This document shows, in pieces, positions 45,282-54,368 of a stretch of 64,000 nt of DNA. The stretch spans positions 62,001 to 126,000 of the forward strand of contig NZ_JADMLB010000076.1 in NCBI RefSeq assembly GCF_015482765.1, written 5' to 3'. A model generated the notes under the pieces. That model was not told where the DNA came from, searched no databases, and was given only the letters and a program-made list of their open reading frames with translations. This DNA comes from Halodesulfovibrio sp. (lineage in GTDB: Bacteria > Desulfobacterota > Desulfovibrionia > Desulfovibrionales > Desulfovibrionaceae). The stretch's first letter is position 1, and each line of letters starts with the position of its first letter. Made by a program: the position numbers and the translations under genes.

Positions 45282-45659
45282 ATGTTTGGAATCGGTACTA
45301 CTGAAATACTGGTTATTCTTGTTGTAGCACTTATTGTGCTGGGTCCTAAGAGTTTGCCAAAAGTGGCTCGTACACTTGGGAAAGGTCTTGCGGAATTCCG
45401 CCGTGTATCTACTGATTTTCAGCGTACTATCAACACTGAAATAGCATTAGATGAACACGAAAAAGAGAAAAAAGCTGCTGAAAAAAAGATTTTTGGTGAG
45501 CAAAACTCGAAAGCGGAAGCAAAATCTGACCCTGAACCAGCTGCTGAAACCTCAGCTCCGGACTCGACCGGAAACCTTGCAGTAGCTCCTGATAATGCAG
45601 ACGCTCAGCCAGTAGCTGAGAAAGCTGCTGAGAAAAAGACTGAGAAGGAACAGGCATAA
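45282..45659 (+). CDS. tatB: Sec-independent translocase subunit TatB
   Basis: Protein of 125 residues: a short N-terminal helix with TatA/B hinge (MFGIGTTEILVILVVALIVL then GPKSLPKVARTLGKGLAEFR), an amphipathic helix, and a long Lys/Glu/Ala-rich tail. The glutamate at position 8 and the length favour TatB over TatA. It overlaps tatC by one base (TAATG). The Tat pathway would export cofactor-loaded redox proteins. Confidence 0.88.
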   Translation: MFGIGTTEILVILVVALIVLGPKSLPKVARTLGKGLAEFRRVSTDFQRTINTEIALDEHEKEKKAAEKKIFGEQNSKAEAKSDPEPAAETSAPDSTGNLAVAPDNADAQPVAEKAAEKKTEKEQA

Positions 45660-46780
45660 TGAGCGTTGATAACAAAAAGGACGCTCAGCCTTCTGAAGCA
45701 GACGAAACCACTTCCAACAACGAACAAAATGAAGACATCAAGTCTTCTGAAGATGTACGTGTAGAGGGAAGCGACGACTCTGATCCTTCTGCTGAGATGG
45801 ATTTCTCAGACGGTCCACGTCCTGATCGCATTGAAGATCTTGACGATGAAGATATAGATAACACCGCGTCCGGAGCACAAGCTGCTCCGGACGGCGGTGA
45901 TTCTTCCGATAATGAACAGGCTCCATCTGATGCCGTTACTCTGACTGATCGCATTACTGCAATGGAAGATGAAGAGGACGATGAGGATGAAGAGGACGAT
46001 GAGGATGAAGAAGAGGAGTCCATGACGCTCCTGCAGCACCTTGATGAATTGCGTCTGCGCTTAAAGCGCATCAGTTTTGCAATCATCATCGGCTGTCTTG
46101 CCTGTTACAGTTTTGCTGAAAAGCTCTTTGATTATCTGGTAATGCCAATGGTGGCTGTTATGCCGGATCAAAGTTCTTTCATCTACACAGCGCCACACGA
46201 GGCGTTTGTGACCTACCTTAAAGTAGCTGCACTTGCAGGCTTTTTTGCCTCCAGCCCGTACATTTTTTACCAAGTCTGGGCATTTATTGCACCGGGGCTG
46301 TACGAAGAAGAACGCAAATACATCATTCCGATTGCCTTCTTCTCCGCTGCTTGCTTTATCGGCGGCGGCGCATTCGCCTACTTTATTGTATTCCCGTTCG
46401 CATTTGAATTTTTCATGAGCTTCAACACAGGTAACATTCAAGCGATGCTCAAGCTGAATGAATATTTAAGTTTCTCTATGAAGCTTATCTTTGCATTCGG
46501 TCTAGTCTTTGAAATGCCGTTGTTTGCTCTGTTCTTAAGCAGGCTAGGAATTGTAACAGCAACGATGATGCGTAAAGCTCGTAAGTTTGCTATACTCTTC
46601 TCATTTATTCTGGCCGCTATCCTTACGCCACCGGATGTTGTATCCCAGCTCCTCATGGCAGGACCATTGATGATTCTTTATGAAATCTCAATTGTCATTG
46701 CCGCTCTCTTCGGCAAACATCGTCATTCAGAAGAAGACGAAAACGACGAAGAAGATGATGAAGCAGTGGCTGAGTCCTAA
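45659..46780 (+). CDS. tatC: Sec-independent translocase subunit TatC with long acidic N-terminal extension
   Basis: Protein of 373 residues. The TatC core starts near residue 122 (MTLLQHLDELRLRLKRISFA) and has six membrane helices, with FEMPLFALFLSRLGIV and FILAAILTPPD as conserved blocks. The first 121 residues are an Asp/Glu/Ser-rich, low-complexity extension not usual for TatC. It includes an 18-bp tandem repeat encoding EDDEDE runs. An in-frame ATG at 46022 with GAGGAG just before it could start a standard-size 252-residue TatC instead. The coupling TAATG at 45659 favours the long form. Confidence 0.9.
   Translation: MSVDNKKDAQPSEADETTSNNEQNEDIKSSEDVRVEGSDDSDPSAEMDFSDGPRPDRIEDLDDEDIDNTASGAQAAPDGGDSSDNEQAPSDAVTLTDRITAMEDEEDDEDEEDDEDEEEESMTLLQHLDELRLRLKRISFAIIIGCLACYSFAEKLFDYLVMPMVAVMPDQSSFIYTAPHEAFVTYLKVAALAGFFASSPYIFYQVWAFIAPGLYEEERKYIIPIAFFSAACFIGGGAFAYFIVFPFAFEFFMSFNTGNIQAMLKLNEYLSFSMKLIFAFGLVFEMPLFALFLSRLGIVTATMMRKARKFAILFSFILAAILTPPDVVSQLLMAGPLMILYEISIVIAALFGKHRHSEEDENDEEDDEAVAES
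45971..46006 (+). repeat. Two 18-bp tandem repeats in the tatC acidic region
   Basis: GAAGAGGACGATGAGGAT occurs twice in direct succession, encoding EEDDED units. Length variation between strains by slippage is likely. Confidence 0.85.
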
Positions 46781-46815
46781 TCAGACTCCTTTCCAACACT
46801 CTCTAGGTGTACTAC

Positions 46816-46840
46816 AGGCCGGGCTTTTGCCCGGCTTTTA
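46816..46840 (+). terminator. Intrinsic terminator after tatC
   Basis: Stem GCCGGGC-TTTT-GCCCGGC followed by TTTT, 37 bases after the tatC stop codon. Confidence 0.85.
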
Positions 46841-46871
46841 ACCATCTACCGACTAAATCTGAGGAAAACGT

Positions 46872-47462
46872 ATGACTCAACGTACCGCAACCATTACAAG
46901 AGACACCAGCGAAACAAAAATTGCTTTGACTCTTACTCTGGACGGAACCAGCAATGTAGACGTGAAAACTGGTTGGGGCTTTGCCGACCATATGCTCACC
47001 CTTATCGCATTCTGGGGCGGATTTGATCTCCATATACATTGTGACGGAGATTTACACGTTGATGCACATCATACTCTCGAGGACATTGGTATCTGTTTTG
47101 GTAATGCCCTTCGCGAAGCCCTTGGTGACCATAAAGGCATCAACCGTATCGGCATGGCTAAAGTACCAATGGACGAATCCATTTCTGAAGTGAACATCGA
47201 CATCTCCGGACGCCCATATCTTGTATACAGAGGAGACGACCTGCTGCCTCCTGTTATTGCAGGAGACGAGTCCGATCTGTGGCGCGAATTCTTTAAATCC
47301 GTAAGTTATGGTGCAAGAATAAACATGCATATTTCTTACCTTTATGGTAAAAATGGGCATCATCTGCTCGAATCAGCATGCAAAGGGTTAGGATTAGCTC
47401 TGCGTATGGCTGTTTCACGTGACCGAAATCAACTTCTCAGCACCAAAGGGAGTCTCGATTAA
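46872..47462 (+). CDS. hisB: Imidazoleglycerol-phosphate dehydratase
   Basis: Histidine biosynthesis enzyme of 196 residues. The manganese-binding motifs are [10 protein letters not shown] and [10 protein letters not shown] in the first half, repeated in the second half as [14 protein letters not shown]. This is the single-function form without the HolPase domain. It overlaps the next gene, a lipoprotein, by one base, and hisA follows. Confidence 0.95.
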   Translation: MTQRTATITRDTSETKIALTLTLDGTSNVDVKTGWGFADHMLTLIAFWGGFDLHIHCDGDLHVDAHHTLEDIGICFGNALREALGDHKGINRIGMAKVPMDESISEVNIDISGRPYLVYRGDDLLPPVIAGDESDLWREFFKSVSYGARINMHISYLYGKNGHHLLESACKGLGLALRMAVSRDRNQLLSTKGSLD

Positions 47463-48112
47463 TGCATACTACTCTTCGTAATACCGGCCTTATTCTTTGC
47501 CTTCTCGGCTTGTTTATGGTTGCCGGATGCTCTAAATCTACACAGCCACCACAGTTACCACCATTAACTATGGGGCTTGCTATGTTTACCCAGCCAACCA
47601 ATACTGGGGATTTACTTGCCGGATACATCCCTTCCGACCAGTACAAAGTCTCTCCTGAAACTCTCGATCAACTCGATGCTGAGTTTGAAAAACTTTTGAT
47701 GACAGAAACCCAGCGTGTTTACACAAAAGGCGCAGCTGCACGTCAGTGCTACGAAATTGTACGAGCACAGCACAAGGATGAGCCTCTTAATGCGCTTCAG
47801 TTCTGGAATCAGGTTGGCATATGCATGAAAACCGACGTTCTCATTATTCCTCAGGTTATTGACTGGACACCTCGCGAAGGTGGCGACATGGGCGCATTCC
47901 AGTCTGCCGGTGTGAATATGGATTTCTACGCTTTAAGCGTTGATATTGAAGAACCGGCGATTTCACGTTTTCACTTTGAAGAAACCCAAGAAAGCCTCTC
48001 AAACAACCTTCTTAACATTAAAAAATGGTTCAAGCGCAAAGGTAAATGGATTACCGCTGAGCAGCTTGCAGAAGAAGGAATGCGTCAGGCTATAACGGAG
48101 CTTGGTCTGTGA
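47462..48112 (+). CDS. Putative outer-membrane or periplasmic lipoprotein of unknown function
   Basis: Protein of 216 residues with a lipoprotein signal ([18 protein letters not shown]), the lipobox Cys being residue 23. The mature part has a proline-rich start (QPPQLPPL) followed by a globular region with [20 protein letters not shown] and a C-terminal [21 protein letters not shown] do not recognise the family. It is translationally coupled on both sides to hisB and hisA by 1- and 4-base overlaps, an odd place for an envelope protein. Confidence 0.85.
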   Translation: MHTTLRNTGLILCLLGLFMVAGCSKSTQPPQLPPLTMGLAMFTQPTNTGDLLAGYIPSDQYKVSPETLDQLDAEFEKLLMTETQRVYTKGAAARQCYEIVRAQHKDEPLNALQFWNQVGICMKTDVLIIPQVIDWTPREGGDMGAFQSAGVNMDFYALSVDIEEPAISRFHFEETQESLSNNLLNIKKWFKRKGKWITAEQLAEEGMRQAITELGL

Positions 48113-48843
48113 TAATTTTTCCTGCTGTAGACATCAAAGGCGGACAGGCAGTTCGCCTTAAACAGGGTAAAGCCGATCAGGAGACTGTGTTCTCATCTGA
48201 TCCGGTAGCAATGGCAAAAAAATGGCAGGAACAAGGCGGCAAATGGCTCCACGTAATCGATTTAGATGGTGCTTTTTCCGGCGAACCAGTCAACCGTGAT
48301 CTTATTAAAAATATCTGCTCCAGCGTAGATATGCCGGTACAGCTCGGCGGCGGCATCCGTGATCTGGAAACCGCTAAAGCGTACCTTGATGCAGGCGTTT
48401 CCCGCCTTATCATCGGCACAATTGCGCTGACCGAACCGGAACTTTTCGGTTCAATCTGCAAAGCCTTTCCCGGTCAAATCGGGGTATCTCTTGATGCTGA
48501 AGGCGGCGTACTGAAAACAAAAGGCTGGGTGGAAGACAGCGGCCTTACTATCTATGACGTTCTTCCTCGTTTAGAAGAACAAGGTGTAGCGTTTATCATC
48601 TATACAGACATTGACCGCGACGGTATGCAGACAGGTGTTAACCTTCCTGCGTTAACCAAACTGGCACAGACTTCTTCTGTACCTGTAATCGCAGCAGGCG
48701 GTGTCGCAACTCTTGATGATATCAAGGCACTCTATCCGCTGACAAAAGAAGCGAACCTTGAAGGTGCAATTTCCGGTAAAGCTATCTATACCGGAACACT
48801 TGACCTTAAAGAAGCTTCCGACTGGATTGCTGCTCAAAGCTAG
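48109..48843 (+). CDS. hisA: ProFAR isomerase
   Basis: TIM-barrel isomerase of 244 residues in histidine synthesis. Asp8 in [19 protein letters not shown] is the catalytic acid, with Asp130-region residues in [13 protein letters not shown], and the phosphate-binding ends [10 protein letters not shown] and [10 protein letters not shown]. The GTG start overlaps the lipoprotein stop in GTGA. It ends at an intrinsic terminator. Confidence 0.95.
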   Translation: MIIFPAVDIKGGQAVRLKQGKADQETVFSSDPVAMAKKWQEQGGKWLHVIDLDGAFSGEPVNRDLIKNICSSVDMPVQLGGGIRDLETAKAYLDAGVSRLIIGTIALTEPELFGSICKAFPGQIGVSLDAEGGVLKTKGWVEDSGLTIYDVLPRLEEQGVAFIIYTDIDRDGMQTGVNLPALTKLAQTSSVPVIAAGGVATLDDIKALYPLTKEANLEGAISGKAIYTGTLDLKEASDWIAAQS

Positions 48844-48865
48844 CAACTTCTCACCAATTCATAAT

Positions 48866-48900
48866 GAAAAGCGAATCTGCATTGCAGGTTCGCTTTTTTA
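48866..48900 (+). terminator. Intrinsic terminator after hisA
   Basis: Stem AAAGCGAATCTGC/GCAGGTTCGCTTT (one G-T pair) with a 3-base loop and a T-run. Confidence 0.85.
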
Positions 48901-49034
48901 TTTGTCCTTTACAGGCTTATTAGTGCTAGTTATTACTCGTAAAGATGGCTTCCCCTATTGTATAACAGTCCATTTGGGCTGAGACGCGTATACTACAGCA
49001 GGAAACAACTCATTCAGGAAAACGCCACGCAGAT

Positions 49035-50012
49035 ATGAAAAAACATATTTTAACAGCCGATATTGGCGGTACAAACAGCAGATTTGCCGCCTTTTCAGTT
49101 CAGGGAAAGCACATAACTCTAGATCGCAGTATATGGCTCTCTACAAGTGCAGCCGACAACTTTGACCATCTGTTAGAACTGCTTGCAAATTCAAATTTTG
49201 AACTTCAACCCGACAATGCAGATGCAGTAATTTTTGCTGTTGCCGGCCCTGTTGTTGACGGATTCAAGTCTGACCCGCCCAATATTCCTTGGGATATTGA
49301 TGTGACACGTATTCCTGAACAAAAGCGTGGGAAAAAGGCACTGCTCATCAACGACTTTCATGCTCAAGCATATGCAGCCTTTACTCCAGCATACGAAGAT
49401 GCCCTTGAAATCATCTCCGGCACTCCTGTGAAGTCATCTCCTATTGCTATGATCGGCGCCGGAACAGGGCTTGGTAAAGCGTTACTCGTTCCTGACACTT
49501 CAGGTAACTACACGCCTGTCCCGTCCGAGGGTGGGCATAGTTTCTTTCCTTTCACAACAAAAGAAGAAATTGACTATGCAGAATTTCTGCGCACCAAAAC
49601 GAGAAGCAATAAAATAATTCAGGATACTATCCTATCCGGTTCCGGCCTTGAACACCTTTTTGAATTTCACACAGGGAAAAAAGCCTCTTCCCCTAAAGTG
49701 GTTTCGCATTTTGACGAGCACCCCGTTGTGCTTGAATGGTTCGCACGATTTTATGGTCGAGTCTGCCACAACTTTGTACTGGATACTTTCGCCCTTGGCG
49801 GACTCTATATTACCGGTGGAGTTGCCGCTGGAAACCCGATTATTATAGAACATGAAGCATTTCACACTGCTTTTAAAACCTGTGAAAAATACGGCGATAT
49901 TCTATGTAATGTTCCCATTAAGCTGAACCGGAATGAAGAAGCCGGACTATGGGGAGCAGCCCGATATGGTGCAAACATACTCACACATACCATTAATTCT
50001 CGCCGATTATAA
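49035..50012 (+). CDS. glk: Glucokinase (Glk type)
   Basis: ATP-dependent hexokinase of 325 residues. The phosphate-1 motif is ADIGGTNSRFA, the sugar-binding region has NDFHAQAYA, the catalytic Asp being in it, and the conserved GAGTGLGKA and PSEGGHSFFPF blocks follow. It matches the E. coli Glk branch rather than ROK, since no ROK zinc motif is present. A membrane protein gene and a flavoprotein gene follow within 12 and 2 bases; why they are linked to sugar phosphorylation is not clear. Confidence 0.9.
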   Translation: MKKHILTADIGGTNSRFAAFSVQGKHITLDRSIWLSTSAADNFDHLLELLANSNFELQPDNADAVIFAVAGPVVDGFKSDPPNIPWDIDVTRIPEQKRGKKALLINDFHAQAYAAFTPAYEDALEIISGTPVKSSPIAMIGAGTGLGKALLVPDTSGNYTPVPSEGGHSFFPFTTKEEIDYAEFLRTKTRSNKIIQDTILSGSGLEHLFEFHTGKKASSPKVVSHFDEHPVVLEWFARFYGRVCHNFVLDTFALGGLYITGGVAAGNPIIIEHEAFHTAFKTCEKYGDILCNVPIKLNRNEEAGLWGAARYGANILTHTINSRRL

Positions 50013-50024
50013 AAGGATACCCTC

Positions 50025-50720
50025 ATGACAGCAGTTCAGATAAAACGCCTCTGTATTGTCACCGCAATTGCACTCATGCTGACAGCGGTCTGGTACTTCA
50101 ACCTCACTGACTACCTGACTCTTGAATACATCAAGATGAAGCAGGATGCTTTCAGAATGCTGTATGCCGAAAACCGCTTTCTCGTGGTGGGAAGCTTTGT
50201 CATCCTATACATTCTAGTCACCGCTCTCTCTATTCCGGGCGCTGCAATTATGACGCTGGCAGCAGGCGGATTGTTCGGGTTCTGGACATCTCTCATCGCT
50301 GTATCCTTTGCATCCACTATTGGCGCTACTCTTGCCTGCTTTGCTTCACGGTATATTTTGAAGGATTGGGTTCAGAGTACCTTCGGAAGCAAAATTAAAA
50401 AAATTGACGACGGTATTAAAAAGGAAGGCGCATTTTATCTATTTACACTCCGGCTTGTTCCAATATTCCCTTTCTTTGCTGTAAACCTTGTCATGGGTAT
50501 AACAAGCCTTCCACTCAGAACCTACTTTTGGGTATCACAGCTTGGAATGCTCCCCGGAACAGCAGTCTTTGTCAATGCAGGCAAACAGCTTGCAACCATC
50601 AACGATGTTTCAGATGTTTTGCACCCTGTGCATATCATTTCTTTTGCCCTTCTTGGAATTTTCCCACTTCTTGCAAAATATCTTTTAAAATTTATACGCA
50701 AAGTAAAAGAGAGCAAATAA
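50025..50720 (+). CDS. TVP38/TMEM64 (VTT/DedA-like) membrane protein
   Basis: Protein of 231 residues with about five to six hydrophobic segments and the VTT-domain signature: YILVTALSIPGAAIMTLAAG then GLFGFWTSL, FASTIGATLACFASRY, and FFAVNLVMGITSLPLRTYFW. DedA-related proteins are lipid scramblases or envelope transporters; this branch is unassigned. It lies between glk and a MerA-like flavoprotein gene. TVP38 proteins and such flavoproteins often occur together, and sometimes fused. Confidence 0.9.
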   Translation: MTAVQIKRLCIVTAIALMLTAVWYFNLTDYLTLEYIKMKQDAFRMLYAENRFLVVGSFVILYILVTALSIPGAAIMTLAAGGLFGFWTSLIAVSFASTIGATLACFASRYILKDWVQSTFGSKIKKIDDGIKKEGAFYLFTLRLVPIFPFFAVNLVMGITSLPLRTYFWVSQLGMLPGTAVFVNAGKQLATINDVSDVLHPVHIISFALLGIFPLLAKYLLKFIRKVKESK

Positions 50721-50721
50721 C

Positions 50722-52182
50722 ATGGCAGAATACGATTTTGATCTCATCATCATAGGCAGCGGTGCAGCAGGATTAACTATCGCCTCAGGTGCTGCTCAGC
50801 TTGGTGTAAAAGTTCTTCTGATTGAAAAAGAAAAACAGATGGGCGGAGATTGTCTTCACTACGGTTGTGTTCCCAGCAAGACACTCATTAAATGTGCAAA
50901 AGTTCGTCATGAAATGACAACCGCAGATATGTATGGACTGCCTGTTCCTGAACTTGCGCCTGTTGATTTCTCAAAAATTTCTGCTCATATCAAATCTGTT
51001 ATTGAAACAATTCAGCCACACGATTCGCCAGAACGCTTTGAAGGACTAGGCGCAGTTGTACGCTTTGGCACGGCCTCCTTTATCGATCCCCATACAATTG
51101 CTCTTGCACCGCAGGAAGGTGGTACACCTGAACATATTTCAGGAAAAACTATTGTTATTGCCGCAGGATCTACCCCATCAAAACCTCCTTTTAAGGGCTT
51201 GGATCAAGTAGATTACCTTACAAATGAAACTGTGTTTTTCCAGCAGTCACTCCCTGAAAGCCTCACCGTCATTGGAGGCGGCCCTATTGCTGTGGAAATG
51301 GCTCAGTCACTGCATCGGCTGGGAGCACATGTAACACTGCTTCAACGCTCAGCCCATATTCTTTCAAAAGAAGACGCCGACATGGCAGTTATTGTCGAAG
51401 ATTCCCTCCGCAACGATGGAATCAACGTTATCACGGGTACAAGTATCGAAGAAATCACAAACGATGACGAAAAACTATCTGTCTTTTATGGAACAAAAGA
51501 TCACCCTGCCCAGAAAGTTACGAGTGATGCTTTACTCGTTGCACTTGGGAGAACGCCTGCAGTAGCAGCTCTCAACCTTGAAAATGCCGGCGTTGAATAC
51601 ACAAAGAAAGGTATCAACGTTGATAATAAGATGCGCACGAATGTTCCTCACATCTACGCAGTGGGCGACATAACTGGCAAATACCAGTTCACCCATGCAG
51701 CAGGTTATGAAGGCGGCATTGTTATAGCGAACGCTGTGTTCAAAATGCCCCGAAAAGCAGATTACACGCTACTCCCATGGGTCACATACAGCGACCCTGA
51801 ACTTGCATCTATTGGCTATAATGAAAAACGTGCTGCAGCTGAAGGCATTGAGTATACGGTGCGAACCGAAACCTTTTCTGCTAATGACCGTGCTCTTGCT
51901 GAAAACAAACCTGATGGCAAATTAAAATTACTTCAGGATAATAAAGGACGAGTCATCGGTGTTCAAATTGCTGGAATTCATGCTGGAGAGTTGATTAATG
52001 AATGGGTTGCAGTGCTTGGGGGAAAAGTAAAGCTCTCCACCTTGGCCGGAGCAGTTCATCCATATCCGACTGTTGGTGAAATCAATAAAAAAGTTGCCGG
52101 CAGCATCTTAAGCGAAAAAGTATTTTCGCCATTTACTCGTAAAGTTCTTCGCACCCTATTTAAATATCGTGGAAAAATTTAA
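50722..52182 (+). CDS. FAD-dependent pyridine nucleotide-disulfide oxidoreductase (MerA/Lpd-like)
   Basis: Class I flavoprotein disulfide reductase of 486 residues. It has an FAD-binding Rossmann motif (IIGSGAAGLTIASGA), the redox-active pair in GGDCLHYGCVPSKT, an NAD(P)H-binding GGGPIAVEMAQ, a second FAD motif near AVGDITGKYQF, and a C-terminal dimer domain with HPYPTVGE. The C-terminal mercuric-reductase Cys pair is absent and no heavy-metal domain precedes it, so mercury reduction is unlikely. The nearest functional relatives are soluble dihydrolipoamide-type reductases of unknown substrate that occur with TVP38 proteins. Confidence 0.9.
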   Translation: MAEYDFDLIIIGSGAAGLTIASGAAQLGVKVLLIEKEKQMGGDCLHYGCVPSKTLIKCAKVRHEMTTADMYGLPVPELAPVDFSKISAHIKSVIETIQPHDSPERFEGLGAVVRFGTASFIDPHTIALAPQEGGTPEHISGKTIVIAAGSTPSKPPFKGLDQVDYLTNETVFFQQSLPESLTVIGGGPIAVEMAQSLHRLGAHVTLLQRSAHILSKEDADMAVIVEDSLRNDGINVITGTSIEEITNDDEKLSVFYGTKDHPAQKVTSDALLVALGRTPAVAALNLENAGVEYTKKGINVDNKMRTNVPHIYAVGDITGKYQFTHAAGYEGGIVIANAVFKMPRKADYTLLPWVTYSDPELASIGYNEKRAAAEGIEYTVRTETFSANDRALAENKPDGKLKLLQDNKGRVIGVQIAGIHAGELINEWVAVLGGKVKLSTLAGAVHPYPTVGEINKKVAGSILSEKVFSPFTRKVLRTLFKYRGKI

Positions 52183-52225
52183 ACCAGCAACAACTTCAAA
52201 CCTTAATATACGTTCCCGAACTAAA

Positions 52226-52262
52226 ACGACTGCCCCGCAATAAGCAGGGCAGTCGTCTATTT
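52226..52262. terminator. Bidirectional terminator between convergent genes
   Basis: Stem ACGACTGCCC/GGGCAGTCGT with short A and T runs outside, between the flavoprotein gene and the MCP gene. Confidence 0.8.
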
Positions 52263-52348
52263 GCAATAAAAAATAGTAGCGCAAGGCCAACTCATCCCGC
52301 CCCGATGCTTTCGTAATCAACGCGGCAAGATTTCCCAGAACAAATCGG

Positions 52349-54073
52349 CTACTGCTTAAGTTCAGTCATCAATGATTCAAGTTCTACAGCCTGAGTTCGT
52401 ACGTCATACATGGATCGGCTGAAATCACTCATAGACTCTGTTGTATTGGTAGCGATATCACTTACCTCTGCTACAGCATTACTGATCAGTTCACTAGTTG
52501 CTGACTGTTGTTCTGAGGCTGTCGCAATAGAACGAATACTATCTGCTGTTTCAATCGCCATGGAATTAATTTCTGTAAGAACAACGAGAGCCTTATCGGA
52601 ACCACTAGTGGTAATTTCAACAGATTTATCCATCTCATTAGCAACGATAGTTGTTCCTTCTACGCCACGCTGAATTCCACCAACCTGATCAATAACTTCT
52701 CGAGTCGCAACCATTGTCTTTTCTGCAAGCTTGCGTACTTCATCAGCAACAACAGCAAAGCCTCGCCCTGCTTCTCCAGCTCGAGCAGCTTCAATTGCAG
52801 CATTAAGTGCAAGAAGGTTCGTTTGATCCGCAATATCAGAAATTGTTGAGATAACACCGCCGATATTTGTCGCCTGTACACCAAGCTCTGTAATCACGTT
52901 TCGCAAATCCTCTGCACTTTGAGCAACAGAGCCAATTGCATCCTTCAATTCAGCAATAACCTTTGCTCCATCATCTGAGCGCCCTCGAGTTTCATCGGCC
53001 TTCTGCGCTGCATCGCTTGCATTACGAGCAATATCAAGAACAGTAGAATTCATTTCTTCAATAGACATTGCTGTTTCAGAAATTCTAGAACGCTGGTCAT
53101 TAGCTCCGGCTTCTATCTGCCCAATTTGATCAGTAAGTGACTCTGTAGTTGCCACAACAGAACGCATGGTCTCACTCGATTTATTGGCAGTAGTAATAAT
53201 CTGTGAGGAAATCTTTTGAATCTCCTCTTCACGAGTTTCCACTTCGGCTCTCGCTGCATGTGCTTCATTAGTACTTTTTTCAGCAAGTGCAGTTTGCTCC
53301 TGCGCATCTACAATCTGTTTATGTAAATTTTGCACCATATTAGTTAACGCTCTCGCAAGTAAGCCAAGCTCATCAACACGAGTTTTATTCAACGACAACA
53401 CCGCATCAGGATCTTCATTAACACGCTCTGCAACATCGGAAACAAGACTTAACTCGCGCGCTGTTTTTGCGTATCCAAGACAAACAGCAATAAGAAGAGA
53501 AATCACAACAAGAATTGTAGCAATTAAGACATAATGAAGCATACTTAGCGCACTTGCAAATTCCGAAACTGAACCTGACTTAAGCGTTTCGTAATATTTT
53601 TCTACAACCGCAAACCCCTCAAATGCTGGCTTATCACTAATTTTTACAACAGCATCAATTTGTGCCGGAGTCTTTCCCTCTTTCCATAGCTGTTTCACAA
53701 GACGTATATTTTCAAAATAATGCCCCACAACAACTTCAATCTTTTTAAGTGCTGCACGCTCTTCCGGGGTAATATCCTTTAACGACTCATACTGCTTAAT
53801 CGCATCTGTTACGGCTTGCTGATTACCAGTTACGCGATTGTAATATTTATCTGTTCCACGAAGGACATAATTTTTAAAGTTATGAATAATACCACCATAA
53901 CCGAACTGAGATTTCATATTCAACAACAGTTCCTGACGCGTAACAACACGCTTAGAAAAATCACTATATGCGGAACCGAGATGCTCCAAAGAATAGTACA
54001 ATACAGGCGTTGCAAGGATAACAGTCACAATACCGGCAAATAAAAAATTTGATGCCTTTTGTTTAATATTCAT
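52349..54073 (-). CDS. Methyl-accepting chemotaxis protein
   Basis: Receptor of 574 residues: a membrane helix at 10-30, a periplasmic helical sensor domain (about 30-185), a second helix (about 187-207), a HAMP-like linker, and the signalling tip with [20 protein letters not shown] near 410-430. The sensor has the distinctive block [17 protein letters not shown] (57-73), found in several bacterial sensor proteins; His64 may bind a ligand or cofactor. No pentapeptide tether for CheR is visible at the C-terminus. The ligand is unknown. A binding-protein gene lies upstream on the same strand but is separated by a terminator. Confidence 0.92.
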   Translation of the reverse strand: MNIKQKASNFLFAGIVTVILATPVLYYSLEHLGSAYSDFSKRVVTRQELLLNMKSQFGYGGIIHNFKNYVLRGTDKYYNRVTGNQQAVTDAIKQYESLKDITPEERAALKKIEVVVGHYFENIRLVKQLWKEGKTPAQIDAVVKISDKPAFEGFAVVEKYYETLKSGSVSEFASALSMLHYVLIATILVVISLLIAVCLGYAKTARELSLVSDVAERVNEDPDAVLSLNKTRVDELGLLARALTNMVQNLHKQIVDAQEQTALAEKSTNEAHAARAEVETREEEIQKISSQIITTANKSSETMRSVVATTESLTDQIGQIEAGANDQRSRISETAMSIEEMNSTVLDIARNASDAAQKADETRGRSDDGAKVIAELKDAIGSVAQSAEDLRNVITELGVQATNIGGVISTISDIADQTNLLALNAAIEAARAGEAGRGFAVVADEVRKLAEKTMVATREVIDQVGGIQRGVEGTTIVANEMDKSVEITTSGSDKALVVLTEINSMAIETADSIRSIATASEQQSATSELISNAVAEVSDIATNTTESMSDFSRSMYDVRTQAVELESLMTELKQ

Positions 54074-54317
54074 ACGCTCTTCGTATCCCCCGTAATTTCA
54101 GTTCAAACAGACGATTATGCACACGGCTTACCAGTTCAAGTCAGCCCTTTGCAACGATTCCACACAATGTAAGATGTCCTCGGACATAGTTCTTACAAAA
54201 CTGGCACTCTATTGCGTCCCCCGCATTAAAGCAGCACATTTTCTTATCGGCCGATTCTATACCAAATTAAGCACTGACAATCTTTTTATAGCATTCCCTA
54301 ACATTTTGATTACCCAA

Positions 54318-54346
54318 TAAAAAAGGCCGACATATATCGGCCTTTC
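54318..54346 (-). terminator. Intrinsic terminator after the SBP/deaminase-like fusion gene
   Basis: Stem AAAGGCCGA-CATATA-TCGGCCTTT, with A-run on the plus strand giving U-run on the minus transcript. Confidence 0.8.
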
Positions 54347-54368
54347 GCTTATCATATCAGGATCATTT

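Noticed and set aside
50722-52182. Mercuric reductase (merA)
   Set aside because: The active-site CxxxxC is shared by the whole flavoprotein family; the C-terminal Cys pair and the N-terminal metal domain of MerA are absent and no mer genes are nearby.
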